DNA of 64,000 bases from Siphonodentalium dalli (GCA_032622095.1 CP136068.1:136407989-136471988), one strand, 5' to 3'. Positions 1 to 12,609 are shown, counted from the stretch's first letter. Translations and numbers: made by a program. Notes: generated by a model from the letters alone, not told the origin.

Positions 1-2450
1 CAGATTCCAAATAAGTAACTGTGGATTTTTGCAGGTCACTTTCATTTTGATGACAATAGCTGGAGCACATAAAGAAATCAGTTGAGTGATAATAGAGAAC
101 CTGTTCCAGTAGATCATACCATGAATATCTACTCTAGCTATAGTCTATAGTCCACCAGTTCAAAACATGGGAATTTGTTGGCGTTGTAAAAGTGAAGTTT
201 ATAACATTGACGTAGTGGGGTTAACATATATCTTAGTTTAGTTAATACCTGTGTCTTGATAATGCAATACTTTCACTGTATGTGAAGTTTCCAACTCGAA
301 ATTGAGTGACTTTTTGTACGATTTTGCTTTACGTCGCCTACAATCAATGAATTTCTATCGGATAATTAATTCAATGTTTATTGCGATATCTCAGTGCTCA
401 CAAAAATCATACACTATCGAGCTGGGACCACCCAATACTGCGAAGTAGATTATTGAGGTACATGTGTTAGCAAATAAATATATTTCCTGCCTTGTTTGTT
501 CAATGTTATATAGTCCCTGTCAGAACCGGTCAGAACGTCAAAAAGTTCCCAGGTTTTGTAATGATGGAATATGATCTCAACGAAAAAAAACGTAGAATAG
601 AGATTAATGGCATGATCTACTGGAACCGGTTCTGTATTATCATTCAACTTGTGTCTTTATGTCTTTATACGTTAGCATTTCAAACATGTCATATCTTGTG
701 AATGTTGATAACAATTATCACCCTGGGCATGCTAATGTGCAATGGCGTTGGTGTGTCCTGCTGAATTGATGCTCGTATGGGCAAACTAATGCCGTTAAGA
801 AATGTACTGTTATTTTTTCTAAATTTGTCATTTTCGCGGTGTTCGATTAATCTGAACATATCAGTGATCCAGGAAAAGCCATTGTATGTATAAAACATTC
901 AAAAACATGTATATTGCTAAATAGTTTAACACTGGCTGAATGTAGTTGCTTCAGATTGACCATAATCTAGATGGGTATTTACATAATTTTGCAAATACCA
1001 GCGCAGCCATTATACAACTTTAAAAAAATAGATATTCTTGAATGTTTAATACGGACGCTGAAAAAATAACGGTACGATTCAGTCAACTCAGTGGAATAAG
1101 TAATTCGGCAGTCGAAGGGGAGTAACTCTATAGCATCATGATAAACATTTTGTCTCAGATTAAATTTATTCAAACTTCAATCCAGCAGTCCATCCATTCA
1201 TCCTCCAGCTCATACACACAATCATGTTTATGCATTCGATCAAATAAAGTCAATGTGGCTATCTGTTGCACTGTATATTACTGACTACACAATAATGAGG
1301 TTCTACATATTCATTTCACTGATTTCTCTGTGATCACTTTAGCTTGCAAAACCTCATAAATTTCTGAGGAGGTAGTAATGCATTTTGAATTTTATAATAT
1401 TTGTATCAATTGTATATTATGATCTTATTTCAGTATTTCAGTATTTATGATGTTTCTGTAAACAGGCAGTATGCCCACAGGAAGAATATCACAATCAACT
1501 ATTGTTGGCGAAAAATGCAACTATGTCGGTTTGTAACATTTCATAAAACATGACATCTGAAGTATTCGAAAATGTGAATATTTAATCTTTCAATCGGACC
1601 GAATCAATTATCGATAAACTTACAGAAAATACTTCACCAATGAGAGCCCCCAGAGGGATATTCAGACTGTTCCACATCACTTTAACTCAAGTTACCTGGA
1701 TAAATGCCATTATTAGATATAATTATCAAAAGATGGTACACCATTAAAGGCCAATTAATAATTTTAATCCAAAATGCATTGGTACTTACAGAGCCTTCTA
1801 ATAGCCAACATGATAATACAGTTAAGTTGGTAGCTAAGGGTTAAGATCTAAGATCTTCCAGCAATATGTACTATGTAATGCAGGTCATATCATTAGAGAG
1901 GGTTATATCACACAATTACTTTAATCAGTATATGCCCTTAAAGACTTTATCAACTTCAAACCTTAGCGTTACAAATGGCAAGCGTTTAATCAGTATGTGC
2001 CATTTATCAACTTCGACACTGAGGTAGAGTGATCGTCCTTGGATGGTAGACATAAAAGGTGTTCTTGTATATCATGTTTCTAAATTTCTGGACATATCCA
2101 TTTATTTCACAGGGATCGACGGAGTAAGTGTCAAAATAAGATAAATCAACACAGGATGTCGCTACCATCTATCTTCCCATTTGTGGGGTTGCACAAAAGG
2201 TGCTTTTTGCCAAGGTTTTTTGCCACATCATCACAATGGCGGCAATTGCGACAGAAGGTGGGACATTCATAACAGAAGTATCCAACCAAAAGAGAAATCA
2301 AATGGGCAGCATATAATGACGAAAGGTGAGAAGAATATAACAAAGAATACAATTGGGTAAAAATAAAGATAAATATGTAGAAGATATAGCACAATCAGTC
2401 AACAATGGTGACATTCAAGCAGAAAAATGAAAAAAGGTACATATTCCATG
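1..2450. other. AT-rich stretch, no gene recognised
   Basis: All open frames here are short, lack recognisable domains and have no convincing splice context. I see no tandem repeat, no long inverted repeat and no RNA gene. Confidence 0.5.
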
Positions 2451-2494
2451 GAAATGGAAGAAGGCAGTACTGACGACAGACAGAGCGAAGACAA

Positions 2495-2720
2495 AGATGG
2501 TGGGGGGGGGGATTGGAAGAAATGAAAAGCACTGTCATGTGAATTTCTCCCCGCAAATCTCTGTTTTAGAGTTAAAAGGGGGCGGGTGTCCATGAATGGT
2601 CCGGGAAAAAACTGCCGAAAATGGAAAAACAATTGGGTGGGTGGGTCCCAAGAAGGGTCGAAAGGAAAAAATCAGAATACGTGCCTGAAAAAACTTTCCG
2701 ACCCCCCCCCCCCGGTTTTG
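2495..2720. repeat. Low-complexity G-run and C-run segment
   Basis: A run of about ten G near 2502 and a run of about thirteen C near 2701 flank a short spacer. Similar C-rich segments with TTCCAAC/TTGGAAA words recur near 21260-21680, 28480-28860, 33180, 42720-42900 and 43760-44220, so this may be a decayed member of that dispersed family. The link is an inference. Confidence 0.35.
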
Positions 2721-3215
2721 ATAGGTGTTTTGTGTGGCATGTTTCGACTTCTGTTGACACTAACGGTGCCGACATATGCAGAAGGTTTATTGTATATTCA
2801 AACTGTATTGTTCTTGGTTGAGTTTCTTTTATTTTCATACTATTCTCTCGTTTGGTCTGATACTTATTCGGCGATGGCATAACCAACCCCGTATGTAGTG
2901 CCAGCAACTTTCAAGCGGACTTGTGCGTCTTGTCATTCCATAGCATGTGTCAATGTAATGTGGACACTAAGGAAAATCCATTTGTAAAAGTTATGGCAAA
3001 AGAATTGGAGACTTTGACTTCTCTGATAAGCGAGGATAATACCACTTACATGAATATTTAAAGGGCAACAAATATCCACATCCATTGGCAAGGTCTTAGT
3101 CCATAAAAACTGTAGATTTGATTTCACTGATAGGAAAAGAACATTCAGTGTCAATCCTGAGTATGGATACGTTTCCGCTCTCTAAAAAAATGAGATCTAA
3201 ACAAGGCACATTTAA

Positions 3216-3597
3216 CCCTTTACCCAACAAACCGGCCAAAACCGGCCAAATAAAGCTTCAACAGCCTAAAATATCTTCGGTCTGTCTCAATAGAACCATA
3301 CAAATATGGATATCATTGGAACCGGCTTCTTGATCACATTGTGATAGTTACAGTTATGCCCTGTGCCAATGCATTCTCTTATATATGCGAGTCGACCATA
3401 GGTCGCCTCGCATATATAAGAGAATGCATTGGCCTAAAACAAATCTTTTTTTACCATTTTTTCTTACATTCTTTAACAATTTTATAATTTTTAATGTGTT
3501 AAGCCAATGCATTCTCTTATATATGCGAGGCGACCTATGGTCGACTCGCATATATAAGAGAATGCATTGGCACAGGGCCGTTCTGTTGGGTAAAGGG
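3216..3597 (+). mobile_element. piggyBac-like MITE, copy 1 (382 bp)
   Basis: The element starts CCCTTTACCCAACA and ends with its inverse, and has TTAA on both sides (3212-3215 and 3598-3601). TTAA target duplication plus a CCC start are hallmarks of piggyBac. It has no transposase frame, so it is non-autonomous. Inside are two 67-nt hairpins, 3366-3432 and 3504-3570, each with about 31-nt arms, one mismatch and a 3-nt loop. The second hairpin is the exact reverse complement of the first. Copies 2 and 3 are at 9591-9981 and 27838-28219. Confidence 0.85.
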
Positions 3598-3902
3598 TTA
3601 ATTTCAAAGAAGACTAGTTCTTATGTGGAAAGGGTGCCATATCAGATCCCCGTCATCCCGGTAGAAGGCAAGTGCGAACAGTAGCAACTCTCTAGAGACA
3701 AAGTTTTAGAACATTGCCGAATAAGAGAGGATTCGTGAGCATTGAAGTTTCAGAAAGGCATTCTAAGTTGAATTGATCTCGTTGCTGCAGAAGCCGTGTA
3801 TCATAGATCTTGTTTCGACAGGTCCTTGTAGAAATAAATGAGGATCCATCTGAGATAAAACCACAGGGCAGAACTGCAACGTTCATTTGATTCGTTGTGT
3901 GT

Positions 3903-4369
3903 ATGGCTGGAACATGGGGTGATACAGAACTGTATACTCTGTCCCAGTTACATACTCAAATGGTAGAGCTAGCAATTGGGTCAGAATCATATTCAATAAA
4001 ACGCCTCAAACAGAAATTGGAAGAACGGTATGGGGGAGTATATATATTTTGCTGAAGTTGAAGGGCGTAGTAACGTCATTTGCTTCAAAGATATGGCCAA
4101 GTACTTGATAAATGACAAGTGGTATGTGGATAAGAAAGATGACACAGAGGAGGAGGCAGACAGAGTTGCCGTGACCTCCAAGAAGATGATTAGGGCAAAG
4201 TTGCTGGAAATTACCTATGGTAAGAAAACCTACCCCACCACCGAGGAGATAGATAATATTGACAACAGACATAAATGGATTACTCCCCATTTGCAAATGT
4301 TTCTGGAGATACTAGTTCCATCTGAAATAAAACAATATCATTGGTCACGGTATCGTGCAATCAGCGATG
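3903..4369 (+). pseudogene. N-terminal fragment of a multi-copy uncharacterised protein gene
   Basis: From the ATG at 3903 the reading is MAGTWGDTELYTLSQLH and on to a KRLKQKLEERYGG segment. A one-base slip in the T run near 4050 then shifts the frame, which continues FAEVEGRSNVICFKDMAKYL through KTYPTTEEIDNI and ends near SEIKQ. This matches, from memory, a dispersed family of function-unknown proteins present in many copies in invertebrate genomes, probably linked to mobile DNA. The rest of the gene resumes at 5159 after inserted repeat DNA. The frameshift, the insertion and later stops make it a pseudogene. I cannot assign a biochemical role. Confidence 0.6.
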
Positions 4370-4370
4370 T

Positions 4371-5158
4371 CCCGATCTGTTATTACCCATACCATTTTTA
4401 TACGCTCTTTAAAAATACGCTCTTTAAAAAATCGTCAGTTGTGGGTTGCACCCCACAAATTACTCAAACAAAAGATCGCAACCCACAAGTATTATCTGAC
4501 CAGTGCGGTCACCCCACAACTATACTCTGACCAGTACGTCTGTCTGTCCGTCCGTCCGTTAACATTTTTGGTTTCCGATCGATAACTCCAGTTTGGATTA
4601 CTTGATTTGAACCAAATTTGATATGTGTATTTCCCTTCCCAGCTAAAGATACAGGCCAAGTTCGAATATGGGTTCCGTCCAATTATTTTTACACGAGTTA
4701 CGGACCTTTTTCGACTTAGAATTTGACCATCTGTTAACATTTTTGGTTTCCGACCGATAACTCCAGTTTGGATTATTTGATCTGAACCAAAGTTGGTATG
4801 TGTATTTCCCAGCTAAAGATACAGGCCAAGTTCGAATATGGGTTTCGTTCAGTTATTTTTTACATGAGTTACGGCCCTTTTTCAACTTAGAATTTGACCA
4901 ATTTCATAACATTTTGGTTTCCGACCGATAACTCCAGTTTTGATTATTTGATCTGAACCAAAGCTGGTATGTGTATTTCCCAGCTAAAACTACAGGCGAA
5001 GTTCAAATATAGGTTCTGTCTAATTATGTTTACATGAGTTATGGCCATTTTTCGACTTATAATTTGACTGCATTTTGGCATTGAAATTAGGGGTATATCA
5101 GATTTTCTTCAAATATAAGCTCCAAGTATTATTTTATTTTGCGGTAGTACAATTCGAA
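4371..5158. repeat. Inserted repeat DNA with three about 175-bp tandem units
   Basis: Three diverged units start at about 4561, 4736 and 4908, each opening AACATTTTTGGTTTCCG or a near variant and ending in AGAATTTGACCA or a near variant. A TCTGTCTGTCCGTCCG stretch and short TTGTGGGTTGC-type words lie just upstream. The block sits between two parts of the same broken coding sequence, so it was inserted into that gene. I recognise no transposase. Confidence 0.65.
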
Positions 5159-5990
5159 ATGGCTAAAGGGCGTACTTTGCCACGCCCTAGCGATGCTCTT
5201 GTTGGTATTGGAGTTGAAATGGATCACGTGTTCATGCCAATGTGGCTTGATGAACTGTCTAAATTGGGGTTTTCAAATACCTACGACGAAGTAAGCCGGT
5301 ACAAGCAGTCAGTGATTCATGTGGAAAGTCTCGAGAGTACACTAGTGGAGTATTTTCCAGGTACCTAAAGTTACTCAGTGGGTAGCAGATGACGTCGTCC
5401 ATAATGCCGCTGGTATTGATGGCAAAGGTTCATTTCATGGTATTGGGATAATCGCAGTTTCAACTTCGAAGGACGACACCCTGCTTACACTTGTATCAAA
5501 AGTTATCACTCGCCAATAACGTGTTATGGTTGAAGAACTAGTCGAAGACAACGGTGTGCCTATCATACTCTATTTGACACCTACAAAGCTGGGAGTATCC
5601 ACAATAAAGTACCGACCCATGCCTGAGCTACAAAACACATACACACTGCCTCCATGTTTGAACACTGATTTGTTATGGCATTGCGGTTGGCTTTCAAATC
5701 GAGCAATGAAATATAGACCGAACTGGTTTGGATTTATGAAACACATCTTTTCTTCAAACAGCTCAGAACCTTCAGCGAAGTCAGACGTTCTCTTTGTACC
5801 GATAATAGACCTCAATCCATCCGATGAGTCTTGTTTGTTTTCCACGTTGATGTATATTCAGAATCACGCGACACAGTTGGGAATTGTGACCAGCCAATTT
5901 CGTTCATAGCGGTTGAGATCATTGCAGCAAGTCACTTGGAATAGTTTGTAGACTCGGCGCCTTCTAAGGATGAGTTTCTCTACCAGAGCG
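5159..5990 (+). pseudogene. Middle fragment of the same broken multi-copy gene
   Basis: Coding similarity resumes with GVEMDHVFMPMWLDELSKLG and YDEVSRYKQSVIHVESLES to about 5365. It then changes frame at 5370 (VTQWVADDVVHNA, then GKGSFHGIGIIAVST), crosses an in-frame TAA near 5517, and runs to about 5909 (ILYLTPTKLG, FVPIIDLNPSDESCL). After another frame change IAVEIIAASHLE is readable to about 5940. The order of segments matches the family as I remember it. The frame changes and the stop show that it cannot make the full protein. Confidence 0.6.
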
Positions 5991-6517
5991 CACCAGTCAT
6001 TCTTCCTTTCTGACTCTGTAACCGGTTTCTATATTTAGCATGGGATTTTCCAACAAAAATGGCGAAACCCGATCGCTCCAAAGTAAAATTTTCTATGTGG
6101 TTTGAGAACAATTCCCACACTAAAACATAATGACAGAATGGAAAATCAGAGCGGTAGTTTGTTGACGATTTTCGCAGGCTACTCGTCAAAATTTCAGCAA
6201 ATTAGAACTCTTGTGTTTGACTTGCCGTTCGAGTTGTGACAATGTCGTACACGTACTTTTATACGTTTGTGTTGATTAAATAATCGAATCACACCGATTC
6301 ACACCGTTTAGAATTATAGTTCTTCGGTTTTAGTGGGACTTTTCAAACATAAGGTCCAAAATTTATACAAATTTTGTTCGATATTTTGTGTGCTTAACAA
6401 GGACAGCATGTTGCTTTGTTCGCTTAGTATATAATTTAATACCGCGGAGGTCCACCATGTGGGTGAAATGTCGACGGTAGCAGCGGTCTTACCGACTCAT
6501 CAAGGGAGGTAAACCCT
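5990..6517. other. Non-coding insert within the broken gene
   Basis: No coding similarity is readable between the middle and last fragments. The segment is AT-rich, without a clear tandem or inverted repeat, and separates two blocks that should be close together, so it is probably inserted or strongly decayed DNA. Confidence 0.35.
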
Positions 6518-6787
6518 GCATGAAGTTTGGAGTTTCATGGGTTGTATTGGTACCATGGTGGATGGGTCGGGGTTAGATGAGGCAGTTGAAAACGCTTATG
6601 ACTCAAACGTAGTTTTCACAATGCTTTCCGGGAAGGCATTTTCGCGAGCACTCAGATGTCATTTCCTTGTGGACGGAGCACTTACTGATAAGCTAGTGGA
6701 TGAATTGATCTCTGAGGATTTTATGTTTTACGCCATAATCACGGCTAATCTTCAATTGTATATCCCTTATGACAATTGTCGTCAATA
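6518..6787 (+). pseudogene. C-terminal fragment of the broken multi-copy gene
   Basis: The reading FMSFMGCIGTMVDGSGLDEA, then VVFTMLSGKAFSRALRCHF and FLVDGALTDKLVDEL, is the well-conserved later block of the same family. It ends at a stop at 6786-6788. It is in the same orientation and order as the fragments at 3903-5990. Confidence 0.6.
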
Positions 6788-6789
6788 AT

Positions 6790-7424
6790 TCATCATAGTT
6801 GCTTTCCATTGTTTTCCTTTCAACTTATATTCGTTTAGATAGATAATTATTGCACCATGTATTGACTATATAATATTCGATCATTTAAAGTTTGCCGCCT
6901 ACAAATCGTCGGTTTAGCGGCATGCCATACCTTTCAAATATATCTTGTAAATGACATTCCGTTCGATGCTGACTGCGAATTGTAACACATCAGCATTAAC
7001 ATATAGCTTCAGCAATGCAGTGCAACAATTCTATTGCACACAATTTGTTTGATCTGTCAAAAATCATCTTTAGACAACCGAATTATAGCATTTTGTCAAA
7101 AAATCAATTCCGATATTCTAACATTAGTTTTAAAAAACCGTGCGGAATTCGGTGAGGGAAATGAAATGTTCTTACCCTACCACATATGGAATAATGAACA
7201 CACTTCAATAAATTTAAATTCCATCCAAAATGTGTACCCAGATGGCAGTAAAAATACAATAGTCAGTGTTCGTTACACCACCCCTGTATTACATCATGGC
7301 GAATTACTTAATCGACTTATTTTATGTAAACGCGAATAGCTTTAATATCTATTACAAATTAGACAAAGTCACATATACTAATGTGCCGTGTCTTTACATT
7401 GTCTGATATCAAGTTAGGAAGGAG
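6790..7424. other. No gene recognised
   Basis: An open frame of about 100 codons runs to 7339 but starts at TTG, and I recognise no domain. I see no other structure up to the foldback element at 7429. Confidence 0.3.
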
Positions 7425-7428
7425 TTAA

Positions 7429-7635
7429 CCGTTTCAGTTCCAAGTCCGAGTTTTGTATCAACCCATATTTCCTTGATCATTTTTCAAATTTATTGATTAT
7501 AACAATGTGATACATTGATGGGAAGAGCTCTAAGAGCTCTTTCCATCAATGTATCACATTATTATAATCAATAAATTTGAAAGATGATCAAGGAAATATG
7601 GGTTGATACAAAAATCGGACTTGGCACTGAAAGGG
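7429..7635. mobile_element. TTAA-flanked foldback MITE (207 bp)
   Basis: The segment is an almost complete inverted repeat centred near 7532, with arms of about 100 bp. TTAA lies on both sides (7425-7428 and 7636-7639). The ends read CCGTTTCAG on the left and CTGAAAGGG on the right. This fits a piggyBac-like non-autonomous element of a different subfamily from the 382-bp copies. Confidence 0.75.
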
Positions 7636-7639
7636 TTAA

Positions 7640-8904
7640 AGAGAAAAATCCAACTCTATGTTTAAAAATTGGAATCTATGAGTAGACAACAATCTATTCT
7701 TGGTTTGAAGGTCAAGTGGTGCCATCCAAATGTCTAGCCTTCTGCGCTATTCTCTAAGCCGGAGTACTAACTGAGAAATATTGGTTGTTACCATATCAAG
7801 TGGCAATTGACGACGCAGATAAGCGCCTTTATTGTATCATATAAGGTGACAGCACACGAATGTTTATTGTTATAGCTTTGAAGTGGTCATTGTTCTTCTC
7901 TGTTAAACCAAGAAACGACATATCCTTGTTCAGAAAACAAAAACAATAGCAGAATCAACTATATATCACTGTTCTTTGTTGTTCGCTGCTTGTCTTACTT
8001 TTAGTTGCGCTGTGGCCTTCAATTACATGTGCATGGTGACACCTTTTGAATCCCAATTTAGCAGGTTTCAGCCGCATTGACCGCGGCAGGTCAAAATAAA
8101 ATATACCCCATAGAAGGATAATATATTAATCTGGATTTCATAAGAACGGTAGCGTCCAGTATCCAGATTAAAGTGATATATTCTGGATACCAGGTTTTGA
8201 AATCTGGATGATGGCATTCAACAAATTATTCCAACCACCACAGCATAATTATTTGGAGTCTTTATAAGTTAGTATAAATTATTGACATACCAGAACAAGT
8301 TTATTCAGTTGAAATGAACATTATCATACACCATGTTAGATCCCTGACAACACGGAGTGATGTGTCTTGTTGTTGGCATTCCAGGTGTTCGGTTAATTTT
8401 AGATAGCTCCACAAAGTGAGGCGCCCAGTATACGAAAGGTGACATGGCATGAACACAGTAAGGTGGCATCGACCATTAATATTATGCAGCCAAAAGATGT
8501 CCCAGTTCGATTTCTATGATTTGGGCACCTGAAGGGTTTAGAGTAAAAATACATTGAGTGTGTACATCACGTCAACAAGAAAGCGGTCCTTGACAATGGT
8601 TAAGATTGTGCTGCCGATCACTTGACGAATGATTATTTTGAAGTGTATCGAAATCGACAGCACTTGTCTCCAAATCCCGTTGTTAAGTGTGTATTATATA
8701 TACGTGGCAATAACAGCAAACGACTGAGAACCCTAACATGACTGTTATAACTGCGCTGCATATCTAATCATGCAGTTTGGACTACGAACGCCGCAAATAA
8801 GTAGGCGATTCTCATTATATTACTACATGTAATTCGGGTGTACATAAAACGCTGAATCAGCTGCTGGTCAGCAGGTTACCGCCTAAAATGATGATCAGCA
8901 GATT
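7640..8904. other. No gene recognised
   Basis: No convincing coding frame. A small local inverted repeat around 8125-8220 reuses the word ATCTGGAT or its complement several times. Nothing else stands out. Confidence 0.4.
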
Positions 8905-10968
8905 TCCCGATTTCAGTTTAACTCAATTATAACGGCGGCAATCGGTCGTGGATTGTGTAAATGACACGTAACATAAGTGTTATATCCAACTACATGAAGA
9001 TGACACCATTATACCGCCTGCCATGCCCGTTCAGCACGCAGTTTAACTCAATTATAACGAAGTTGGTAGAGTTTTTGTTGTCCAAATTACTTGTAGTCGA
9101 TGGGCCACAATCATATACAGGGATGGTGAAGCATTTGACGGACTACAACCCCAGTGCAACAGTTCAAAATCCCGTTCAGAACTTCATATGGAGCAGTTTA
9201 GCAGATTCCCCGAACACAGATTAACTAAATTATAATGAAGTTATTCGGTTATATACGTTACACAAATGGCATTTAATCGATGTGCCTTAACCAAATACAT
9301 AGATAACACTATTTTTTACCGACCTCCACCTCGGTTCAAAAGTTCAAAATCCCGTTCAGCGCGTTATTGGATACAGCTCAGTATATTCCATCGAACGCAG
9401 TTTAACCTATTTCAAACGGAGATAGTCCGATGTTGGTTATGCAAATGACTTATTATCAATGAGAATGAGACATAACCAAATACCGGGATGGAACACAATT
9501 TGACCGACCTCCACCCCAGTTCAGTAGTTCAAAATCCAGTTCAGAACGTTACTGTGTGCAGTTCAGCAGATTCTACCGAACGCAGTTTAACCCTTTACCC
9601 AACAGAAGGGCCCTGTGCCAATGCATTCTCTTATATATGCGAGTCGACCATAGGTCGCCTCGCATATATAAGAGAATGCATTGGCTTAACACATTAAAAA
9701 TTATAAAATTGTTAAAGAATGTAAGAAAAAATGGTAAAAAGTGTTAAAAAAAGATGTTTTTTAGGCCAATGCATTCTCTTATATATGCGAGGCGACCTAT
9801 GGTCGACTCGCATATATAAGAGAATGCATTGGCACAGGGCTAACTGTAACTATCACAATGTGGTCAAGGAGCCGGTTCCAATGATATCCATATTTGTATG
9901 GTTCTATTGAGACAGACCGAAGATATTTTAGGCTGTTGAAGCTTTATTTGGCCGGTTTTGGCCGGTTTGTTGGGTAAAGGGTTAACCGATGTTTAAAAAA
10001 GATAGCCGGATATTTTGTTTTGCAAATGACTTCTTAATGACTTCTTAATGACTTCAAAATTCCGTTCAGCACTTTATCTGGAGCAGATTCTCCGAAATTC
10101 AGTTTAAATGATTGTTAACGAAGATAGTCGGTTGTATGTAATGCAAATGATTTTTGATCGATAAGACATAACCAAATACGAGGAAGGAACACAATTTGAC
10201 AATTTCAGCAGATTCTCCAAAACTCAGTTTAACTTATTTTTTAACGAATACAGTAGGGTGTATGTTATGCAAAATGACTGTTTATCGATGAGACATAACC
10301 AAATATTGGGAAGGAGCACCATCTAACCGACGTCCATCCCGGTTCAGCAGTTCAAAAAACGTGCGAATGATATGTTTAACTGCTGAACTGGGGTGGATGC
10401 CGATAATTGTGTTCCATCCCTTAATTTTGTTATGTCTCATTGATAATAAGTCATTTGCATAACCTATATCCGACTATCTCCGTTAGAAATCGGTTAAACT
10501 GCGTTCGGTGGAATCTGCTGAACTGTATTCAATAACGTGTTGAACGTGATTTTGCACTGTTGAACTGGGGTGGAGGTCGCTCAAATTATGTTCTATCTAT
10601 GTATTTTGTTAAGGCACATCGCGATTAAGAGTCATTTGTATAACATATACCCGAATGACTTCATTATAATTTAGTTAACAGCAGCAGAACTGCTCCAAAT
10701 GAAGTGCTGAACTGGATTTTGAACTGCTAAACTGGGGTGGTGGTCGGTCAAACAGTTATAATTGAGTTATAATATGCTGAACTGCAGCCGTCGTACTGCT
10801 GAAGGTGATTTTGAACTACGGAACGGGCATGGCGGACACGCAAAAGGTGTCCCCTTCCTGCAGTGTAGTGGGATGTAACACTTATATTACGTGCCATTTA
10901 CACAACCGACTATCGTCGTTATAATTGAGTTAAACTGAAATCTGATTTAGCGTTTTAGGTACACCCAT
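8905..10968. repeat. Degenerate tandem repeat in inverted arrangement
   Basis: Units of roughly 200 bp contain CAGTTTAACTCAATTATAAC, an AGATAGTCGG-type word, GAGACATAACCAAATAC and CACCCCAGTTCAGCAGTTC. They run in one orientation from about 8905 to 10360 and in the opposite orientation from about 10370 to 10968, making a large imperfect palindrome. The left half is split by the piggyBac-like MITE at 9591-9981. The unit is too diverged to count copies exactly. Confidence 0.7.
9591..9981 (-). mobile_element. piggyBac-like MITE, copy 2 (391 bp)
   Basis: Same family as 3216-3597 but in reverse orientation, flanked by TTAA at 9587-9590 and 9982-9985. It carries the same two mirror-image 67-nt hairpins. 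It interrupts a unit of the surrounding repeat. Removing the element and one TTAA gives CAGTTTAACCGATG, which matches the uninterrupted opposite-strand unit near 10487-10500. Confidence 0.88.
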
Positions 10969-11589
10969 CTAATTCCCGTCTTTGACGACCTGTACGACCA
11001 CACTGAGGGAAACTGGTGAGGAATCCATTGGTAGTGATGGATCTTCTGGTGTCATACCATCAGTTTGATTTATTATGTTCAATATACTCTGGAATTCAGG
11101 TTCTGAATACTGAATGACATTATTGGGCAACGCAGTCCACAAACTTCCTACAGCGCAATGTGAAGTCATAGTTGGAGGTAATAACAATCCGTATAGTCCA
11201 ATCAATACATGGTTCTACCTAGAAAACAGTAGAACAGAATTGGTTTCAACTTTTTGGTTTCCTACTAAGTGTTATGTTTGACATTCTAAAAGTCCAAGTT
11301 GTAAATTCTTGTAATCTAGTGTCAAGTTGGACGACCCGTTTCTTGAAAACGAGCGCCGTTGAATTAGGGGTAGGGATACGCGTTGGACGTCTTGTGTCGT
11401 GTAACCCCAATTATGTTCAGGCATATGACCAATTAAATGTTCATCATAAACTAGGCTAGTGTCTGATAGCATTTACATGGAGAATCAACGCATACCGTAG
11501 TGGTAGTGACACTTTAAATGTTCCTACACAAACGCCTATTCTCGCCTCTAAGATTTGTTCCATTCCGAATATGTTGATTGCAACGTATA
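10969..11589. other. No gene recognised
   Basis: Open frames at 10969-11205 (minus) and 11274-11472 are short and show no domain. No repeat structure seen. Confidence 0.35.
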
Positions 11590-12130
11590 TTTAAAACCAC
11601 ATTCACTTTTACCATGTCCGTTGATTATAGCGCCAACCAAAATCAGTAACGTGAACTCTCTTTATGTGAAAATGGAAAATTCGCAATATTATACAAACGA
11701 TCGACAGGCGATCCCAATTTCGCTTCTGATTTTCCTTTATCAAAATCAGTAACGTGAACTCTCTTTATGTGAAAATGGAAAATTCGCAATATTATACAAA
11801 CGATCGACAGGCGATCCCAATTTCGCTTCTGATTTTCCTTTATTATCATAGTAACATGCCATGTTGATTCTGGTTACAACGTTGTCATCAACCAACGAAA
11901 ACGCGACAATGAAGGAAGTTGAATTACCACGCTTCACTGTGGATGTGGCCTTGGTTCACTATATAGGCCGATCCAATTGTAGCCTAATGCCTCAAGCTGT
12001 TCTAATCCTGTTGACTAGGAGTTTCCAGATCAGTCTGGCTGTGCTCAATCCGTATACACCATGCATCGTGATAATCTACCCCAACCAAGTGGCATATACA
12101 CAGTGGAGATTAACTTCAGCTACAATGTTA
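11590..12130. repeat. Dispersed repeat, copy 1 (second copy at 14645-15035)
   Basis: The segment starting CATTCACTTTTACCATGTCC and ending around ACCCCAACCAAG recurs in the same orientation at 14645-15035. The copies differ by substitutions and small indels, and copy 1 also contains a 103-bp internal duplication. Nothing suggests coding. Confidence 0.7.
11638..11843. repeat. Perfect 103-bp tandem duplication
   Basis: Positions 11638-11740 and 11741-11843 read identically by eye, beginning CAAAATCAGTAACGTGAACT. Perfect identity indicates a very recent duplication or an assembly artefact. Confidence 0.85.
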
Positions 12131-12600
12131 ACGCGAAGCTCTTATGTGATTATCTCACCAAAGTACATACCTCGCCAAACCATGCAATTTGCATGTTTTC
12201 ATCTCAAACTGTTTCCATGCATGGCCACAACAATGGGGTGAAAATGGAATTACGCAAACTTGTGAGTTTCGTATGGTTCAAGTGGATACAGTTGGACATT
12301 CCCATGTGGACACCCCTCCCCCAACTGAATCCATAAAATCAAGTCCATGGCTGCATACTAAGACCGTGATGAATGGGCTGGTTTGAATATACCCCGATAA
12401 ATTCGTGCCCACGTTAAGACGGCCTACGGAACGGATTTATCACATAGAATGCGCAGCAAGGAATGGCTTTCATCGACACTTTGAACTTGAAGACTTGATA
12501 CATGTACATGTATATTTTGTATAGACTAATAATATGTATAATTACAATTAAATATCAAATTGAATAATGAATATCTAAGCATTCATGTTTCCTTGATTGA
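12131..12600. other. No gene recognised
   Basis: Overlapping short frames without recognisable domains. The base composition becomes very AT-rich toward 12600. Confidence 0.35.
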
Positions 12601-12609
12601 TCCCGCTTA

